Assembly: GCA_022511445.1 (NCBI GenBank)
Contig: JAFLVE010000013.1
Location: forward strand, 55,684 to 88,251
DNA: 32,568 nt
From: Clostridiales bacterium
GTDB lineage: Bacteria > Bacillota > Clostridia > Christensenellales > Pumilibacteraceae
Direction: 5' to 3'
The translations under genes and the position numbers were made by a program. Every line of letters begins with the position of its first letter. Position 1 is the stretch's first letter. Shown here piece by piece: positions 19,483-27,708 of the stretch. Below the pieces are notes generated by a model. That model saw nothing but the letters and a program-made list of their open reading frames with translations, was not told the origin of the DNA and did no database searches.

Positions 19483-19569
19483 CTCGTGATTGAGCAGATA
19501 TTAAATTGTTCGTCTGTCTAAGTGTATTGTGGTTACGGGTTTCCCCATAAATTTCTTTTCTCGTGATTG
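19483..19569 (-). repeat. Duplicated initiation region upstream of ntpA with 15-codon mini-ORF
   Basis: The ten bases CAATCACGAG occur twice on the minus strand (19569-19560 and 19492-19483), 77 bases apart. Each copy is followed, after 10 or 11 mostly similar bases, by ATGGGNAA. The downstream copy is the real start of ntpA; the upstream copy opens an ATG at 19548 that reaches TAA at 19501-19503 after 15 codons. It may be a relic of a small duplication or a translated leader. Confidence 0.5.
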
Positions 19570-19602
19570 CGAAGATGTTATTACAATTTAGTCCGCAAAC
19601 TT

Positions 19603-19932
19603 TTAGTCGTTAAAAATAATATCCACGCCGACGGCTTTTTCCACGTCGCGCTTTATGCCCGCCATGCCGAAGCCGTTGGAGCCCGTCGACGAAGGGATGC
19701 ACAACACCGCAGGGTACGGCTGTTTTTTAAGCTTTTGCATAAGCTGTTCCATTTTTACGGCGTAGTTTTCGGTAACGAGGATTACGGCGTACTCGTCCGT
19801 TTTTGCAAGCTTCCTGAGTATGTCCGCCGCCTGATATTCGTCGTTTGCTTTGAACACCGCCGCACCTATCGCCGTAAACGCGGTAACGCTCTCGCTGTCG
19901 CCTATAACCGCGAATTTACCTATCTTTTCCAT
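19603..19932 (-). CDS. ntpG: V-type ATPase subunit F (NtpG; central stalk)
   Basis: 109 residues. This small subunit binds subunit D at the base of the rotor. The sequence has the family fold marks: KFAVIGDSESVTAF at the start, DEYAVILVTENYA in the middle, and the IPSSTGSNGFGMAGIKRDVEKAVGVDI end, which is the most conserved part. It lies nine bases after the ntpC stop. The position between ntpC and ntpA equals that of ntpG in the Enterococcus hirae operon. Confidence 0.95.
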   Translation of the reverse strand: MEKIGKFAVIGDSESVTAFTAIGAAVFKANDEYQAADILRKLAKTDEYAVILVTENYAVKMEQLMQKLKKQPYPAVLCIPSSTGSNGFGMAGIKRDVEKAVGVDIIFND

Positions 19933-19941
19933 AACCTATCC

Positions 19942-20865
19942 TTACGCGTAGATATCGGGACGGCGCGCGTAAAACGCCTCGCGCGAGTCCGTCTTTATGC
20001 ACACAAGCGCCGCTTTAATCGTTTTAAGCTCTATTCTTGCGCTCGTGTAGCGGTTGAGAAACGGCTTGTACGAGCTCATAGACGCCGCAAGCTCGTCCGT
20101 CATATAAAACAAATAGTCGTCCGATTCGCGCTCAAACGCGCCGAGCGCGGTAAAATCGCTCTTTTCGAGCCGCTCCGCCATATCGGCGTACGGCGTCGAT
20201 CCGAAAATGAGCGCAAAGTTTTTGCCCGAGGCCGCTTCCGTCAGCTCGTCAAGCTTAATCGTGCCGCCCGGGATAAACTCGTTTTCGTTGAATATCTTAA
20301 GCCTGTACATTCTCGCCGCGGTCAGGATATTTATCATGTCGATCTGCGCGCGGAAGTATTTTTTAATCACAAGCGACGGACAGCTTAAAGCCGTTTTGTA
20401 CATGGCGTTTGTGAGCGCCCTGTCGATATTCTGCGGCTTGCTCTCGCCCGCGGAATCGAGCGCTTCGAGCGCCGCCGTCATAATCTCGTCGCAGTCCTTG
20501 TAGTCGCCGTGCTTAATAGCGTCGACGTCGAGTCCCTCGATATCGTAGTATCCGTCCTTACCGATTTCCACAAACCGAGCTTTATATGCGAGCTTTACGT
20601 TGTTATAAACGAACTCGGCAAGGAGCGACCTTGCCGCCCTCTCGCTCTCGGATTCCGAAACGAACTCGATAAGCTTATTTGTTTCGGCGACGATAAAGCC
20701 GTCTATCGTTCCGTCCGGGGAATACGAAAATCCGTAGTCGGCGAGCATTTTAAGCCCGTCCTCCACGGTCTTGGCCTCAACCAAGCGGCGAAGCCTCTCT
20801 CCGTCCATCCTGCTTTTTAACTGCAAAGCAAGGGTGTTGTCGTAAATTCTCGTCGAAGCGTTCAT
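19942..20865 (-). CDS. ntpC: V-type ATPase subunit C (NtpC; links rotor shaft to ring)
   Basis: 307 residues, a little shorter than the usual 320-350. The subunit (d in eukaryotes) is the socket between the c-ring and the D/F shaft. It is almost all helical; recognisable parts are RLRRLVEAKTVEDGLKMLADYGF near the start, FRAQIDMINILTAARMYRLK at about residues 175-195 (the D-NL-xxxRxK motif of the family) and the ending IKAALVCIKTDSREAFYARRP. The ATG overlaps the ntpE stop (ATGA type, four bases), suggesting translational coupling. Confidence 0.92.
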   Translation of the reverse strand: MNASTRIYDNTLALQLKSRMDGERLRRLVEAKTVEDGLKMLADYGFSYSPDGTIDGFIVAETNKLIEFVSESESERAARSLLAEFVYNNVKLAYKARFVEIGKDGYYDIEGLDVDAIKHGDYKDCDEIMTAALEALDSAGESKPQNIDRALTNAMYKTALSCPSLVIKKYFRAQIDMINILTAARMYRLKIFNENEFIPGGTIKLDELTEAASGKNFALIFGSTPYADMAERLEKSDFTALGAFERESDDYLFYMTDELAASMSSYKPFLNRYTSARIELKTIKAALVCIKTDSREAFYARRPDIYA

Positions 20866-21425
20866 AACCCCAAACTATGCACCGTTTCGGACACGGTGCG
20901 CGACTTTAATTCCTCTACTACGGCGTCTACCGACAAATCGCGGTCGTACTTTTTCCCGCGGAGAATTACCCCGCCCGAAAAATCTCCTTTCTCTTTAGAC
21001 AGAGAAAGCTTTTTCTTGGTCGAGCTCGACAGCTTTTTGATAAACTCGGCGGTTATCCTTTTTGCGTCGGAAGCGGCTACGATTATCTCGTCGCCGTCCT
21101 CGCACTCGGATTCTATCAGCTTTTTATAAAGCGCGAGATAGTCCGCGTCCTTAAGCGAAAGAATAAGCTCCTTCACCTTGGCGTATACCTCGGTGACGCA
21201 CTGCTGTTTGGCTTTAAGCGCCACCTTGCCCGCCTCTAATTCGCCGAGCTTTTTTCTACCGCTGTACGCGCGCTCCGCCGCCTCGTCCGCTTCCTTTCTG
21301 CGAGCGGTCCTTTCCTCTTCGAGCCTGGCACGAAGAGATTCCGCGGCTTCCTTGCTTTCCTCGGCGGCCTCGCTCGTCATAGCCTCCGCCGCTTTTTTTG
21401 CGTTGGCAAGAAGCTCGTCCGTCAT
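20862..21425 (-). CDS. ntpE: V-type ATPase subunit E (peripheral stalk)
   Basis: 187 residues from the chosen start. Subunit E pairs with the small ntpF product to form the outer stalk that holds the head still. The N-terminal 90 residues are a charged helix (EAAEESKEAAESLRARLEEERTARRKEADEAAERA) and the C-terminal half has the mixed fold with a GGVILRGKKYDRDLSVDAV segment, matching the family GGxxLxxxDGxIxxDNT region. The frame reaches back to an ATG at 21452 that overlaps ntpK by eight bases, but only the ATG at 21425 has a ribosome site (AAGGA, five bases away). Confidence 0.88.
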   Translation of the reverse strand: MTDELLANAKKAAEAMTSEAAEESKEAAESLRARLEEERTARRKEADEAAERAYSGRKKLGELEAGKVALKAKQQCVTEVYAKVKELILSLKDADYLALYKKLIESECEDGDEIIVAASDAKRITAEFIKKLSSSTKKKLSLSKEKGDFSGGVILRGKKYDRDLSVDAVVEELKSRTVSETVHSLGL

Positions 21426-21444
21426 TTTTTCCTTACCGACCATA

Positions 21445-21942
<498 letters not shown>

Positions 21943-21949
21943 TTATTGT

Positions 21950-23929
21950 TTACTCGAACCTGATATACTTGGTCCGACTTCCGAGCGGCTCGAACAATCT
22001 TCCGCCGCCGTCATAGAACTTTCCGTAGAACTCGAGGAACTGCAACCTCGCGTTGTGGACGTACGCGCCGAGCACGCCGATGCCTATATTAAACGCGTGG
22101 AACACGACGAGCACGATTGCGCCGGGGATATATCCCGCGGGACCTATGCTTAGTATCATGCCGCCGAGTGTGTTAAATGCAAAGCCTATCGCGCACGAGG
22201 CAAGACCGAGACCGAACAGTCTGCAATACGACAGGATATCGGACAAAAGGTTTACAAGCCCGTACACTCCCGTAAGTCCGCCGAAGACTTTACCGAAAAT
22301 CTTTTTATTCTTGCGTCCGCCGAAAATTATAATAAGCGCAAGCCCGATAATCGCAAGCACAATCGCCGCCGTCATAACGCCCTTGGGAACGTTATCGAAA
22401 AGCATAGTGCTCGCAAGGCAGCCGAGCGCGCCGAACAGAATAATAATGGAGCCGGCGTCGAATATTGCGGAGAACGGTTTACCCTCCATACACAGCCTTA
22501 CGAATTTGATTATATAGCCCACTACGAGCTGAACGCAACCGAGAACAATACTTAGTATCAACAGCGTCATAGGTTCCTCGAGCGGGTTAAACCACAACGC
22601 AACCTTGTTCGCGCCGAAGTCTATTGCAAAATATCCGCCGAACAGCACGCCCCAGATAATGGCGGAAATACCGCCCATAGCGACGAGGAGTATTACGCTT
22701 TTTACTCCCTTATCGAACTTTTTGCTTAGCCCCGCAATTAGGCCCACGACCGCGAGAATAAGACCGTACGCGGCGTCGCCTATCATTATTCCGAAGAACA
22801 GGAAGTAGAAAATCGCCATAATCGGGTTGGGGTCGATTTCCCTGTATTTGGGCGGGCTGTAAAGATTTGTGATGCTCTCGTACGGCTCGACCACCTTGTT
22901 GCTTTGAACAAGCGTGGGCGGCTCGTCCTTTTCCTCGGGCGCAAGCAGCTGAATAAACGTGTTGGGGCAAACTTTTTTAATTTCCTCCACCGTCTTTTCG
23001 GCGTACGCCTCGGGCAGCCAGCCCTCGAGCACAAACGTGTCGTCCGTCTTTAAAAAACCGCCTTCCGCCTCGGCGCGTTCTATCTCGAGCCCGATAACGT
23101 CGTAAAGAATTTTTAATTCTTTAACGTACTTTTCGTAGCCGAGCGCCTTTTCGGTAATGTTAAAAATCTCCTTCTCCGTAGCTTCGCACTGCGCTTTTAT
23201 ATCCGATATTTTTTGCGCGGCGGTGCATTCGTCTCTGAAGGCGCACTTTTGATAGCCTATCGCGCCCAGCGCTTTATCGATTTCCGCCTCGTCCTCCGTG
23301 CGGCACACCACAGTAACCAAAGCGTTACCCGATGCGTTCACGTCGTACGCGCAGGTAAGCCCGTCGAGCGCTTTTTCCACGTTTCCCTTTTGGGACGATA
23401 CGTACAGAGTAACGGATACCTTGCCGTGCGTTCCGAGCGTAGATAAAGTAAGCGGAGAACGGGAAAAAGGCGCATACTCCGCCGCTTTGTTCTTTAGCGC
23501 GGTCAAGCGCGATTCCGTTTCGACTAACTCGAATGAGATTTTTTCGAGAGTATCGCACACGGAAAGCAGGTCGTATTCCTTGGCGCGAACGTCCGAAAAA
23601 TCGTCCTTTCCTATAAGCGTGCGTGCGTCCTTGTACTTTTCGCCCGAAAGCTCGTACGAATAAAAACCGTCCTCGTCCTTTTTGTGGGCAAGGAGCATAT
23701 TCTGCATTGCGGAATGCCGCGCCTTTAAAAATCCGAGCGCAAAAACAATCTTGTCCTGTTTGCGCTTAAACTCCCTGTGATTAGAGGATTTTTCGCGGCA
23801 CAGCTCAACAGGCACGTCGTCGGTAGATCTCACCTCGAACATGCCTTTTTCGGTCAGAACGTCGAGTATTTTATTTTGCTGTGCGCGCAGTCCGATAAGT
23901 CGGATGTGCGACATCAAGGCTATCGCCAT
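21950..23929 (-). CDS. ntpI: V-type ATPase subunit I (membrane stator)
   Basis: 659 residues. Subunit I provides the two half channels beside the ring. Residues 1 to about 355 are a soluble arm with coiled coils (the stalk-binding part); the rest has about seven or eight membrane helices. The essential arginine in SYCRLFGLGLAS is at about residue 570 and a second in HNARLQFLEFYGKFY at about 628, both as in the family. PKYREIDPNPIMAIFYFLFFGIMIGDAAYG is the conserved entry to the membrane domain. The ATG overlaps the ntpF stop by one base (TAATG). Confidence 0.96.
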   Translation of the reverse strand: MAIALMSHIRLIGLRAQQNKILDVLTEKGMFEVRSTDDVPVELCREKSSNHREFKRKQDKIVFALGFLKARHSAMQNMLLAHKKDEDGFYSYELSGEKYKDARTLIGKDDFSDVRAKEYDLLSVCDTLEKISFELVETESRLTALKNKAAEYAPFSRSPLTLSTLGTHGKVSVTLYVSSQKGNVEKALDGLTCAYDVNASGNALVTVVCRTEDEAEIDKALGAIGYQKCAFRDECTAAQKISDIKAQCEATEKEIFNITEKALGYEKYVKELKILYDVIGLEIERAEAEGGFLKTDDTFVLEGWLPEAYAEKTVEEIKKVCPNTFIQLLAPEEKDEPPTLVQSNKVVEPYESITNLYSPPKYREIDPNPIMAIFYFLFFGIMIGDAAYGLILAVVGLIAGLSKKFDKGVKSVILLVAMGGISAIIWGVLFGGYFAIDFGANKVALWFNPLEEPMTLLILSIVLGCVQLVVGYIIKFVRLCMEGKPFSAIFDAGSIIILFGALGCLASTMLFDNVPKGVMTAAIVLAIIGLALIIIFGGRKNKKIFGKVFGGLTGVYGLVNLLSDILSYCRLFGLGLASCAIGFAFNTLGGMILSIGPAGYIPGAIVLVVFHAFNIGIGVLGAYVHNARLQFLEFYGKFYDGGGRLFEPLGSRTKYIRFE

Positions 23930-24291
23930 TACTTACCCCCGAGCGACTTAAACAGTTCCTGTGCGCGCTTAAGTATTGCGCCTTGCTTTTTTTGTACGAG
24001 CGCCGCGCCGTCCTCTTCCGCCTTTTTTATAAGCGCCGCGCTTTCATTTTCCGCGCGCTTAACGGCGGACGAAATCGCCTCGTCGCGGTATGCGGCGTCG
24101 TCGCGGGAATACGCTTCGCGGAGCGTACGCTCATTAGCCGCGGCGTCAAGCTGAATAGCCTTTGCGGAGGATTCCGCCTGCTCTACAATACGCTTCGCCT
24201 CCGCCTCGGCGGAAAGAATTTCGTTAATCGCGGTTAGTAGCTCGCTGTCGAGCTCCTCGCGATCTTTATACACTGTTTGAGATTTAGCCAT
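23929..24291 (-). CDS. ntpF: V-type ATPase small peripheral stalk subunit (G/H-like)
   Basis: 120 residues, one long helix rich in Ala, Glu, Lys and Arg with no hydrophobic segment, as expected for the partner of subunit E in the outer stalk. Families of this kind are too biased in composition for residue-level identification, so the call rests on size, coiled-coil character and position just before ntpI, where E. hirae has ntpF. The start overlaps the end of rpiB by eight bases, with a GAGG ribosome site inside rpiB, so its translation is probably coupled to rpiB. Confidence 0.85.
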   Translation of the reverse strand: MAKSQTVYKDREELDSELLTAINEILSAEAEAKRIVEQAESSAKAIQLDAAANERTLREAYSRDDAAYRDEAISSAVKRAENESAALIKKAEEDGAALVQKKQGAILKRAQELFKSLGGK

Positions 24292-24727
24292 GCTTTTCCT
24301 CGTATGACGTTATCTTATTAACTCTGTTCGCGTGCCTGCCGCCCGCAAACTCGGTGGATATAAACTCGCCGACTATTTCAAGCGCCGTAGCTATATCGGT
24401 GTTGGACGCGCCGAGCGCAAGCACATTGGCGTTGTTGTGCTCGCGGCAAAGATGTCCCATAGCTTTCGAGGTGCAAAGCGCACATCTTACGCCTTTAACC
24501 TTGTTTGCCGCAATGCTCATGCCGACGCCCGTTTTGCATATCACTATGCCCTTGTCGGAGGGGTTTTCCGCAACCTTCTCGGCAACGGCAATTCCAAAGT
24601 CGGGATAGTCTACCGAATCGGTCGAATTCGTGCCCAAATCGCAAACCTTCACTCCGTCCGAAGTCAGCTTGTCAATTATAGCCTTTTTCAGTTCGAGACC
24701 GCCGTGGTCGCATGCTACATATATCAT
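24284..24727 (-). CDS. rpiB: Ribose-5-phosphate isomerase B
   Basis: 147 residues. It interconverts ribose 5-phosphate and ribulose 5-phosphate in the pentose phosphate pathway. The ACDHGG start, the GVGMSIAANKVKGVR segment and HNNANVLALGA are family hallmarks. The catalytic cysteine loop, usually CGTG, reads C64-K65-T66-G67 here. The related allose-6-phosphate and galactose-6-phosphate isomerases share the fold, but context favours rpiB. It is the first gene of the transcript that carries the V-type ATPase: GGAG precedes it by nine bases, a promoter lies at 24835-24863, and its last codons overlap ntpF. Confidence 0.95.
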   Translation of the reverse strand: MIYVACDHGGLELKKAIIDKLTSDGVKVCDLGTNSTDSVDYPDFGIAVAEKVAENPSDKGIVICKTGVGMSIAANKVKGVRCALCTSKAMGHLCREHNNANVLALGASNTDIATALEIVGEFISTEFAGGRHANRVNKITSYEEKHG

Positions 24728-24745
24728 TGTGTTCGCTCCGTCTGT

Positions 24746-24761
24746 CGGTATTATTATGCCG
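24746..24761 (-). promoter_or_regulatory. Small hairpin just upstream of the rpiB ribosome site
   Basis: CGGCAT and ATACCG pair (one G-U) around a four-base loop in the minus-strand leader. A second possible -10 (TATAAT, 24769-24774, with only a weak TTAAGA upstream) lies just before it. Function unknown. Confidence 0.35.
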
Positions 24762-24834
24762 TAAGTCTATTATATGCAATCACGGTCTGTTTCTTAATTA
24801 ACGTCGAACGCCCTTTCCGTAACTGCGATTATAT

Positions 24835-24863
24835 ATTATAACACCTTTTTGCGATTTTGTCAT
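24835..24863 (-). promoter_or_regulatory. Promoter of the rpiB / V-type ATPase operon
   Basis: ATGACA (24858-24863, one base off TTGACA), 17-base spacer, exact TATAAT (24835-24840) preceded by a TG. The leader to rpiB is about 101 bases. This is the only good promoter found upstream of the nine ATPase genes. Confidence 0.75.
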
Positions 24864-24887
24864 TCTTTTTTATAAGATTTATGTAAT

Positions 24888-24915
24888 ATAAAAACGGGAC
24901 GTTTACTTGCCGTTT
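24888..24915 (-). terminator. Terminator overlapping the ywlE stop codon
   Basis: AAACGG (24915-24910 read on minus) pairs with CCGTTT (24897-24892) and is followed by further T residues. The first arm includes codons just before the stop at 24903. It separates sua5-ywlE from the rpiB promoter. Confidence 0.6.
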
Positions 24916-25370
24916 CTTATTTTTTCGCAGAGTGCGTAAAGCGAATCGAAGCAAGCGCGCATTTGAGCGGCGCAATTCAGGTAGTCCTGGAGCGATCCGC
25001 CGTACGGGTCGGAAATGGGCGTTATTGCGCCGATATCCTCGAAGGTACAGATATTATTCACCTCGCCGCACTCTATTGCGTGGCGTTCGCTCATCGCTAC
25101 CACAAGGTCGCTGTCGAGCGCCATTCCCGCGGTAAATATACGCGCTTTTTTTTGTGTATGGTTGACGCCTAAAAACGCAAGCGCTTTGTCGGCGTTTTCG
25201 CTTAACGTATCGCCGCGGCGAGCATAAAGTCCCGCGCTCGACACTGCGTAATCGGATAGCGCGCCCTTTTCTTTAAGGTACGCCTTAAACATAAACTCCG
25301 CCATTGGCGAGCGGCAGGTATTGCCCGTGCAAACAAATATAACGCCGAACTTCTTTTTCTTTTCCGCCAT
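24903..25370 (-). CDS. ywlE: Low-molecular-weight phosphatase, YwlE-type protein-arginine phosphatase
   Basis: 155 residues. The phosphate loop C14-T-G-N-T-C-R20-S has the CX5R form, and the acid motif is DPYGGS near residue 118. The threonine at position 18 in CTGNTCRSP is the residue that in Bacillus YwlE favours phosphoarginine over phosphotyrosine, so the arginine phosphatase call is likely. Such enzymes reverse McsB arginine phosphorylation in stress control; McsB is not in this window. The frame can also open at a GTG at 25379, but GGTGG before the ATG at 25370 favours the shorter start. It follows sua5 directly, as in the ywlC-ywlE region of Bacillus. Confidence 0.9.
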   Translation of the reverse strand: MAEKKKKFGVIFVCTGNTCRSPMAEFMFKAYLKEKGALSDYAVSSAGLYARRGDTLSENADKALAFLGVNHTQKKARIFTAGMALDSDLVVAMSERHAIECGEVNNICTFEDIGAITPISDPYGGSLQDYLNCAAQMRACFDSLYALCEKIRNGK

Positions 25371-25380
25371 AACCACCACT

Positions 25381-26355
25381 CTATATTATTTGACCGTTGC
25401 TCACCTTGATAAGCCTTGCGATAAGCGACGCGCCTATACCCTCCGACTTGACGCCTTCCGCGATAACTGCGTCGTAGTGCTCGGACTCGGCGCTTCGAAG
25501 CGCGGCAAAAAGGTTGTGCGCGTATTCCTCGTAGTTTTTCCCGACGGTGATTGTTTTACGGTCGCCGAACGCCGCTTTGCTCCCGTCGAGGCACATTATA
25601 ACCGGTCTTTTCCCCTCCGCTTTTATCTCGTCGTACTTAGCGCATATAGTGCCCGTCATTCCCTCGTAATACGCCGAGAAAAGGACTTCTATCTCGGGCA
25701 GGCGCACGGCGGGTTTTTCTCGCTTTACCTGCATCTTGCCTATTACCGCTTCTATCGCCGCCAGCGACGTTCCGCCGCCGCGGATAACGGTGGGCGGCTC
25801 GGTGCGGACGTCGATAATAGTCGATTCTATTCCTATCTCCGACTGCCCGCCGTCGAGTATGAATTCTATCTTGCCGTCGAGGTCCTCTTTGACGTGCGCG
25901 GCGAGCGTGGAGCTTGCCTTGTCAGCGGTGTTTGCGCTCGGCACCACCACCGGCTTTCCGGTAAGCTCGATTAATTTAATCGCGATTTCGTTATCGGGTA
26001 TACGCACGGCGACCGTGTCGGAGCCCGCCGTTACGATATCGGGTATGCAGGGCGCCCTGTCGAGCAAAAGCGTAAGAGCGCCCGGCATGAATTTATCTAT
26101 AAGAAGTCTCGCCTTGTCGGGAATATTAACCGCAACCGTGTCGATTTCGCTCTTTTTGGCGACCGCGACGATCAGAGGCTTGTCGAGCGGGCGACGCTTT
26201 ACCTCGTACACCTTTTTTACCGCCTGTTCGTCCGTTGCTACCGCGCCGAGCGCGTACACCGTTTCGGTGGGGAACGCGACGAGCGCACCCGTTTTAAGAC
26301 GGGAAGCGCAACGCAGAATGTTTACCGTAGTTGGCTCGAGAATTTGTGTATTCAC
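25381..26355 (-). CDS. sua5: L-threonylcarbamoyladenylate synthase (TsaC/Sua5, two-domain)
   Basis: 324 residues. It makes threonylcarbamoyl-AMP from threonine, bicarbonate and ATP for the t6A modification of tRNAs that read ANN codons. Residues 1-205 form the YrdC/TsaC domain with FPTETVYALGA, KRRPLDKPL, and the PSANTADKASST and GIESTIIDV segments; the IRGGG end leads by a linker to the C-terminal Sua5 domain (about 235-324), so this is the long form. The start is GTG, with GGAG seven bases ahead. The promoter and a GC-rich leader hairpin precede it. It is co-transcribed with ywlE. Confidence 0.95.
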   Translation of the reverse strand: MNTQILEPTTVNILRCASRLKTGALVAFPTETVYALGAVATDEQAVKKVYEVKRRPLDKPLIVAVAKKSEIDTVAVNIPDKARLLIDKFMPGALTLLLDRAPCIPDIVTAGSDTVAVRIPDNEIAIKLIELTGKPVVVPSANTADKASSTLAAHVKEDLDGKIEFILDGGQSEIGIESTIIDVRTEPPTVIRGGGTSLAAIEAVIGKMQVKREKPAVRLPEIEVLFSAYYEGMTGTICAKYDEIKAEGKRPVIMCLDGSKAAFGDRKTITVGKNYEEYAHNLFAALRSAESEHYDAVIAEGVKSEGIGASLIARLIKVSNGQII

Positions 26356-26369
26356 AGTTTTTCTCCGTA

Positions 26370-26398
26370 GCGCGCCTATAAAAATTTTTCGGGCGCGC
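26370..26398 (-). promoter_or_regulatory. GC-rich hairpin in the sua5 leader
   Basis: GCGCGCC and GGCGCGC pair (seven pairs) around a 15-base AT loop that itself contains AAAAATTTTT. It lies between the predicted transcription start (about 26406) and the sua5 ribosome site. There is no T-run after it, so a translational role is more likely than termination. Confidence 0.5.
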
Positions 26399-26412
26399 GT
26401 TTGTACCGTTTA

Positions 26413-26441
26413 ATTTTATCACAATCCGATAATAATTACAA
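26413..26441 (-). promoter_or_regulatory. Promoter of sua5-ywlE
   Basis: TTGTAA (26436-26441), 17 bases, TAAAAT (26413-26418) preceded by TGTGA. The -35 ends two bases before the start codon of the divergent gene, so the two cannot be expressed independently without contact. Confidence 0.6.
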
Positions 26442-26443
26442 GC

Positions 26444-27196
26444 ATGAAGACGGTATTCGCAAAATTTATAGACGGAACTCTCGGCTTTATGCTGATGTAT
26501 TTTGCCGCTTTTGCGGTGCTATGCTACTTTGTACCCAAGTCGTTTGCCGCGCTGACCGCCCTTTCGTTCTGCTCCGCCCTCTTTTTGATATTCGGTTTTA
26601 AGGAGCGCGTCAACGGGAGCAAAACTAAGCTTTCCAAAAACGCAAGCGAAATGTTTTTTAACTTCATGTTCGAGGGAAACGGCGCACCCGCAAAGCTGCT
26701 TAAAAACGGACTCAGTCAAAAAGGCATATCGTCCTCCGTTCGCGGCGGAGCGTTGTACGCGGCGGGAACGGCCGCCTATTTTCACTTTTCCGAGCCGCCG
26801 TCTCAGTCGGATATCGCAAGAGATATAGCCAAAGCCAAGCGGTACGGCTGCAAAAAGCTGCTCGTTTTTTCGGAGATTGCAAAGCCATTCCCGCAGATTG
26901 ACGGTTACGAGATAACGCCAGTTACGGGCGACGACGTATATAAGCTGTTTTGCTCGCTCGACTGTCTGCCCAAGCGACGGTTTGAAAAAAAGCAAAAACG
27001 CCGCTTCGCCGCACTCGCCTCCGCTTTGTCCAAGGACAAGCTTCCGAGATACTTTTTGCTCGCGGCGGGACTTGCCGCCGTCGCGGTTTTCACGAGGTCA
27101 ATCATATGCGCCGTGTGCGCCGCCGTCGCCGCGGCGCTGTTTGTAGGCTCAATCATATTCGGCGCGGTAAAAGCAAAAAAGCGCAGTGCAACCTAA
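26444..27196 (+). CDS. Membrane protein with central soluble domain, unknown function
   Basis: 250 residues; family not recognised. Two membrane helices at about 10-30 and 33-52 come first, then a soluble domain of about 140 residues, then two more helices at about 204-222 and 225-243, with a basic end. The middle has an alternating pattern (DIARDIAKAKRYGCKKLLVF followed by strand-like segments) suggestive of an alpha/beta fold; charge places it in the cytoplasm. No catalytic motif is clear. No ribosome site lies before the ATG, and I found no good plus-strand promoter in the 88 bases to sua5, so how it is expressed is not evident. An early -10-like ATAATA near 26429 would give an almost leaderless mRNA. 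Confidence 0.75.
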   Translation: MKTVFAKFIDGTLGFMLMYFAAFAVLCYFVPKSFAALTALSFCSALFLIFGFKERVNGSKTKLSKNASEMFFNFMFEGNGAPAKLLKNGLSQKGISSSVRGGALYAAGTAAYFHFSEPPSQSDIARDIAKAKRYGCKKLLVFSEIAKPFPQIDGYEITPVTGDDVYKLFCSLDCLPKRRFEKKQKRRFAALASALSKDKLPRYFLLAAGLAAVAVFTRSIICAVCAAVAAALFVGSIIFGAVKAKKRSAT

Positions 27197-27209
27197 CGCA
27201 CCGCGCTTT
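27178..27209. terminator. Shared terminator between convergent genes
   Basis: AAAGCGCAGTGC (27178-27189) pairs with GCACCGCGCTTT (27198-27209), eleven pairs with one mismatch. On the minus strand six T residues follow, terminating the gene at 27214. On the plus strand it spans the stop of the gene ending at 27196. Confidence 0.8.
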
Positions 27210-27213
27210 AATA

Positions 27214-27696
27214 CTATTCTTTTTGCTTTACGGCGTTTATCCTAAACGCAAGCGCTATCATACCCGCCTCGCCGAGAAGCCTGTTTGCGGCGTTTATAAT
27301 CTTAAACGCATTTTCGCTTTTGTTTTTTATAACCTCGGCTTTAGTCGCGCCGCCGACGACTTCGCTTATAGCTCGAGCGATTTTTTCCCGAGCCGTTTCA
27401 ACGCACTCGTCGCGGCTTTTCCCTATAAGGTTTTTTATCGCGTTTTCCGCGACCCATTCGGACACCTCGACGGTCGCGGCGTAATCGAAGTCGCCCTCTC
27501 CGTCCGAAAAAGAGACGGTCGCCGTCGTGCCGACGCTAATCGGCGCACCGTCGAAAACCGCATAGGTATATCCCCAAAGTACGGGAACTCGCCGCGGTTT
27601 ATCCGTGCGCGCCGCGCCGAAATAGACAAGCTCGTCCTTTTTGTATTTGTATATCAAAACGAGCGAGTTTTCCTTAACCTTGACAAGCCTAAACAT
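27214..27696 (-). CDS. Hypothetical protein, 160 aa, possibly SPFH-like
   Basis: No family is recognised with confidence. Residues 1-75 look like beta strands (LVLIYKYKKDELVYFG and TTATVSFSDGEGDFDYAATVEV), and residues 78-150 are two or three charged helices, including EWVAENAIKNLIGKSRDECVETAREKIARAI. This order, strands followed by long helices, is faintly like SPFH/band-7 domains, but the protein is shorter than those and lacks a membrane segment. It starts 12 bases after the stop of the small membrane protein gene at 27709 and is probably co-transcribed. The ribosome site is weak. Confidence 0.6.
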   Translation of the reverse strand: MFRLVKVKENSLVLIYKYKKDELVYFGAARTDKPRRVPVLWGYTYAVFDGAPISVGTTATVSFSDGEGDFDYAATVEVSEWVAENAIKNLIGKSRDECVETAREKIARAISEVVGGATKAEVIKNKSENAFKIINAANRLLGEAGMIALAFRINAVKQKE

Positions 27697-27708
27697 ATTC
27701 GGTAACCG

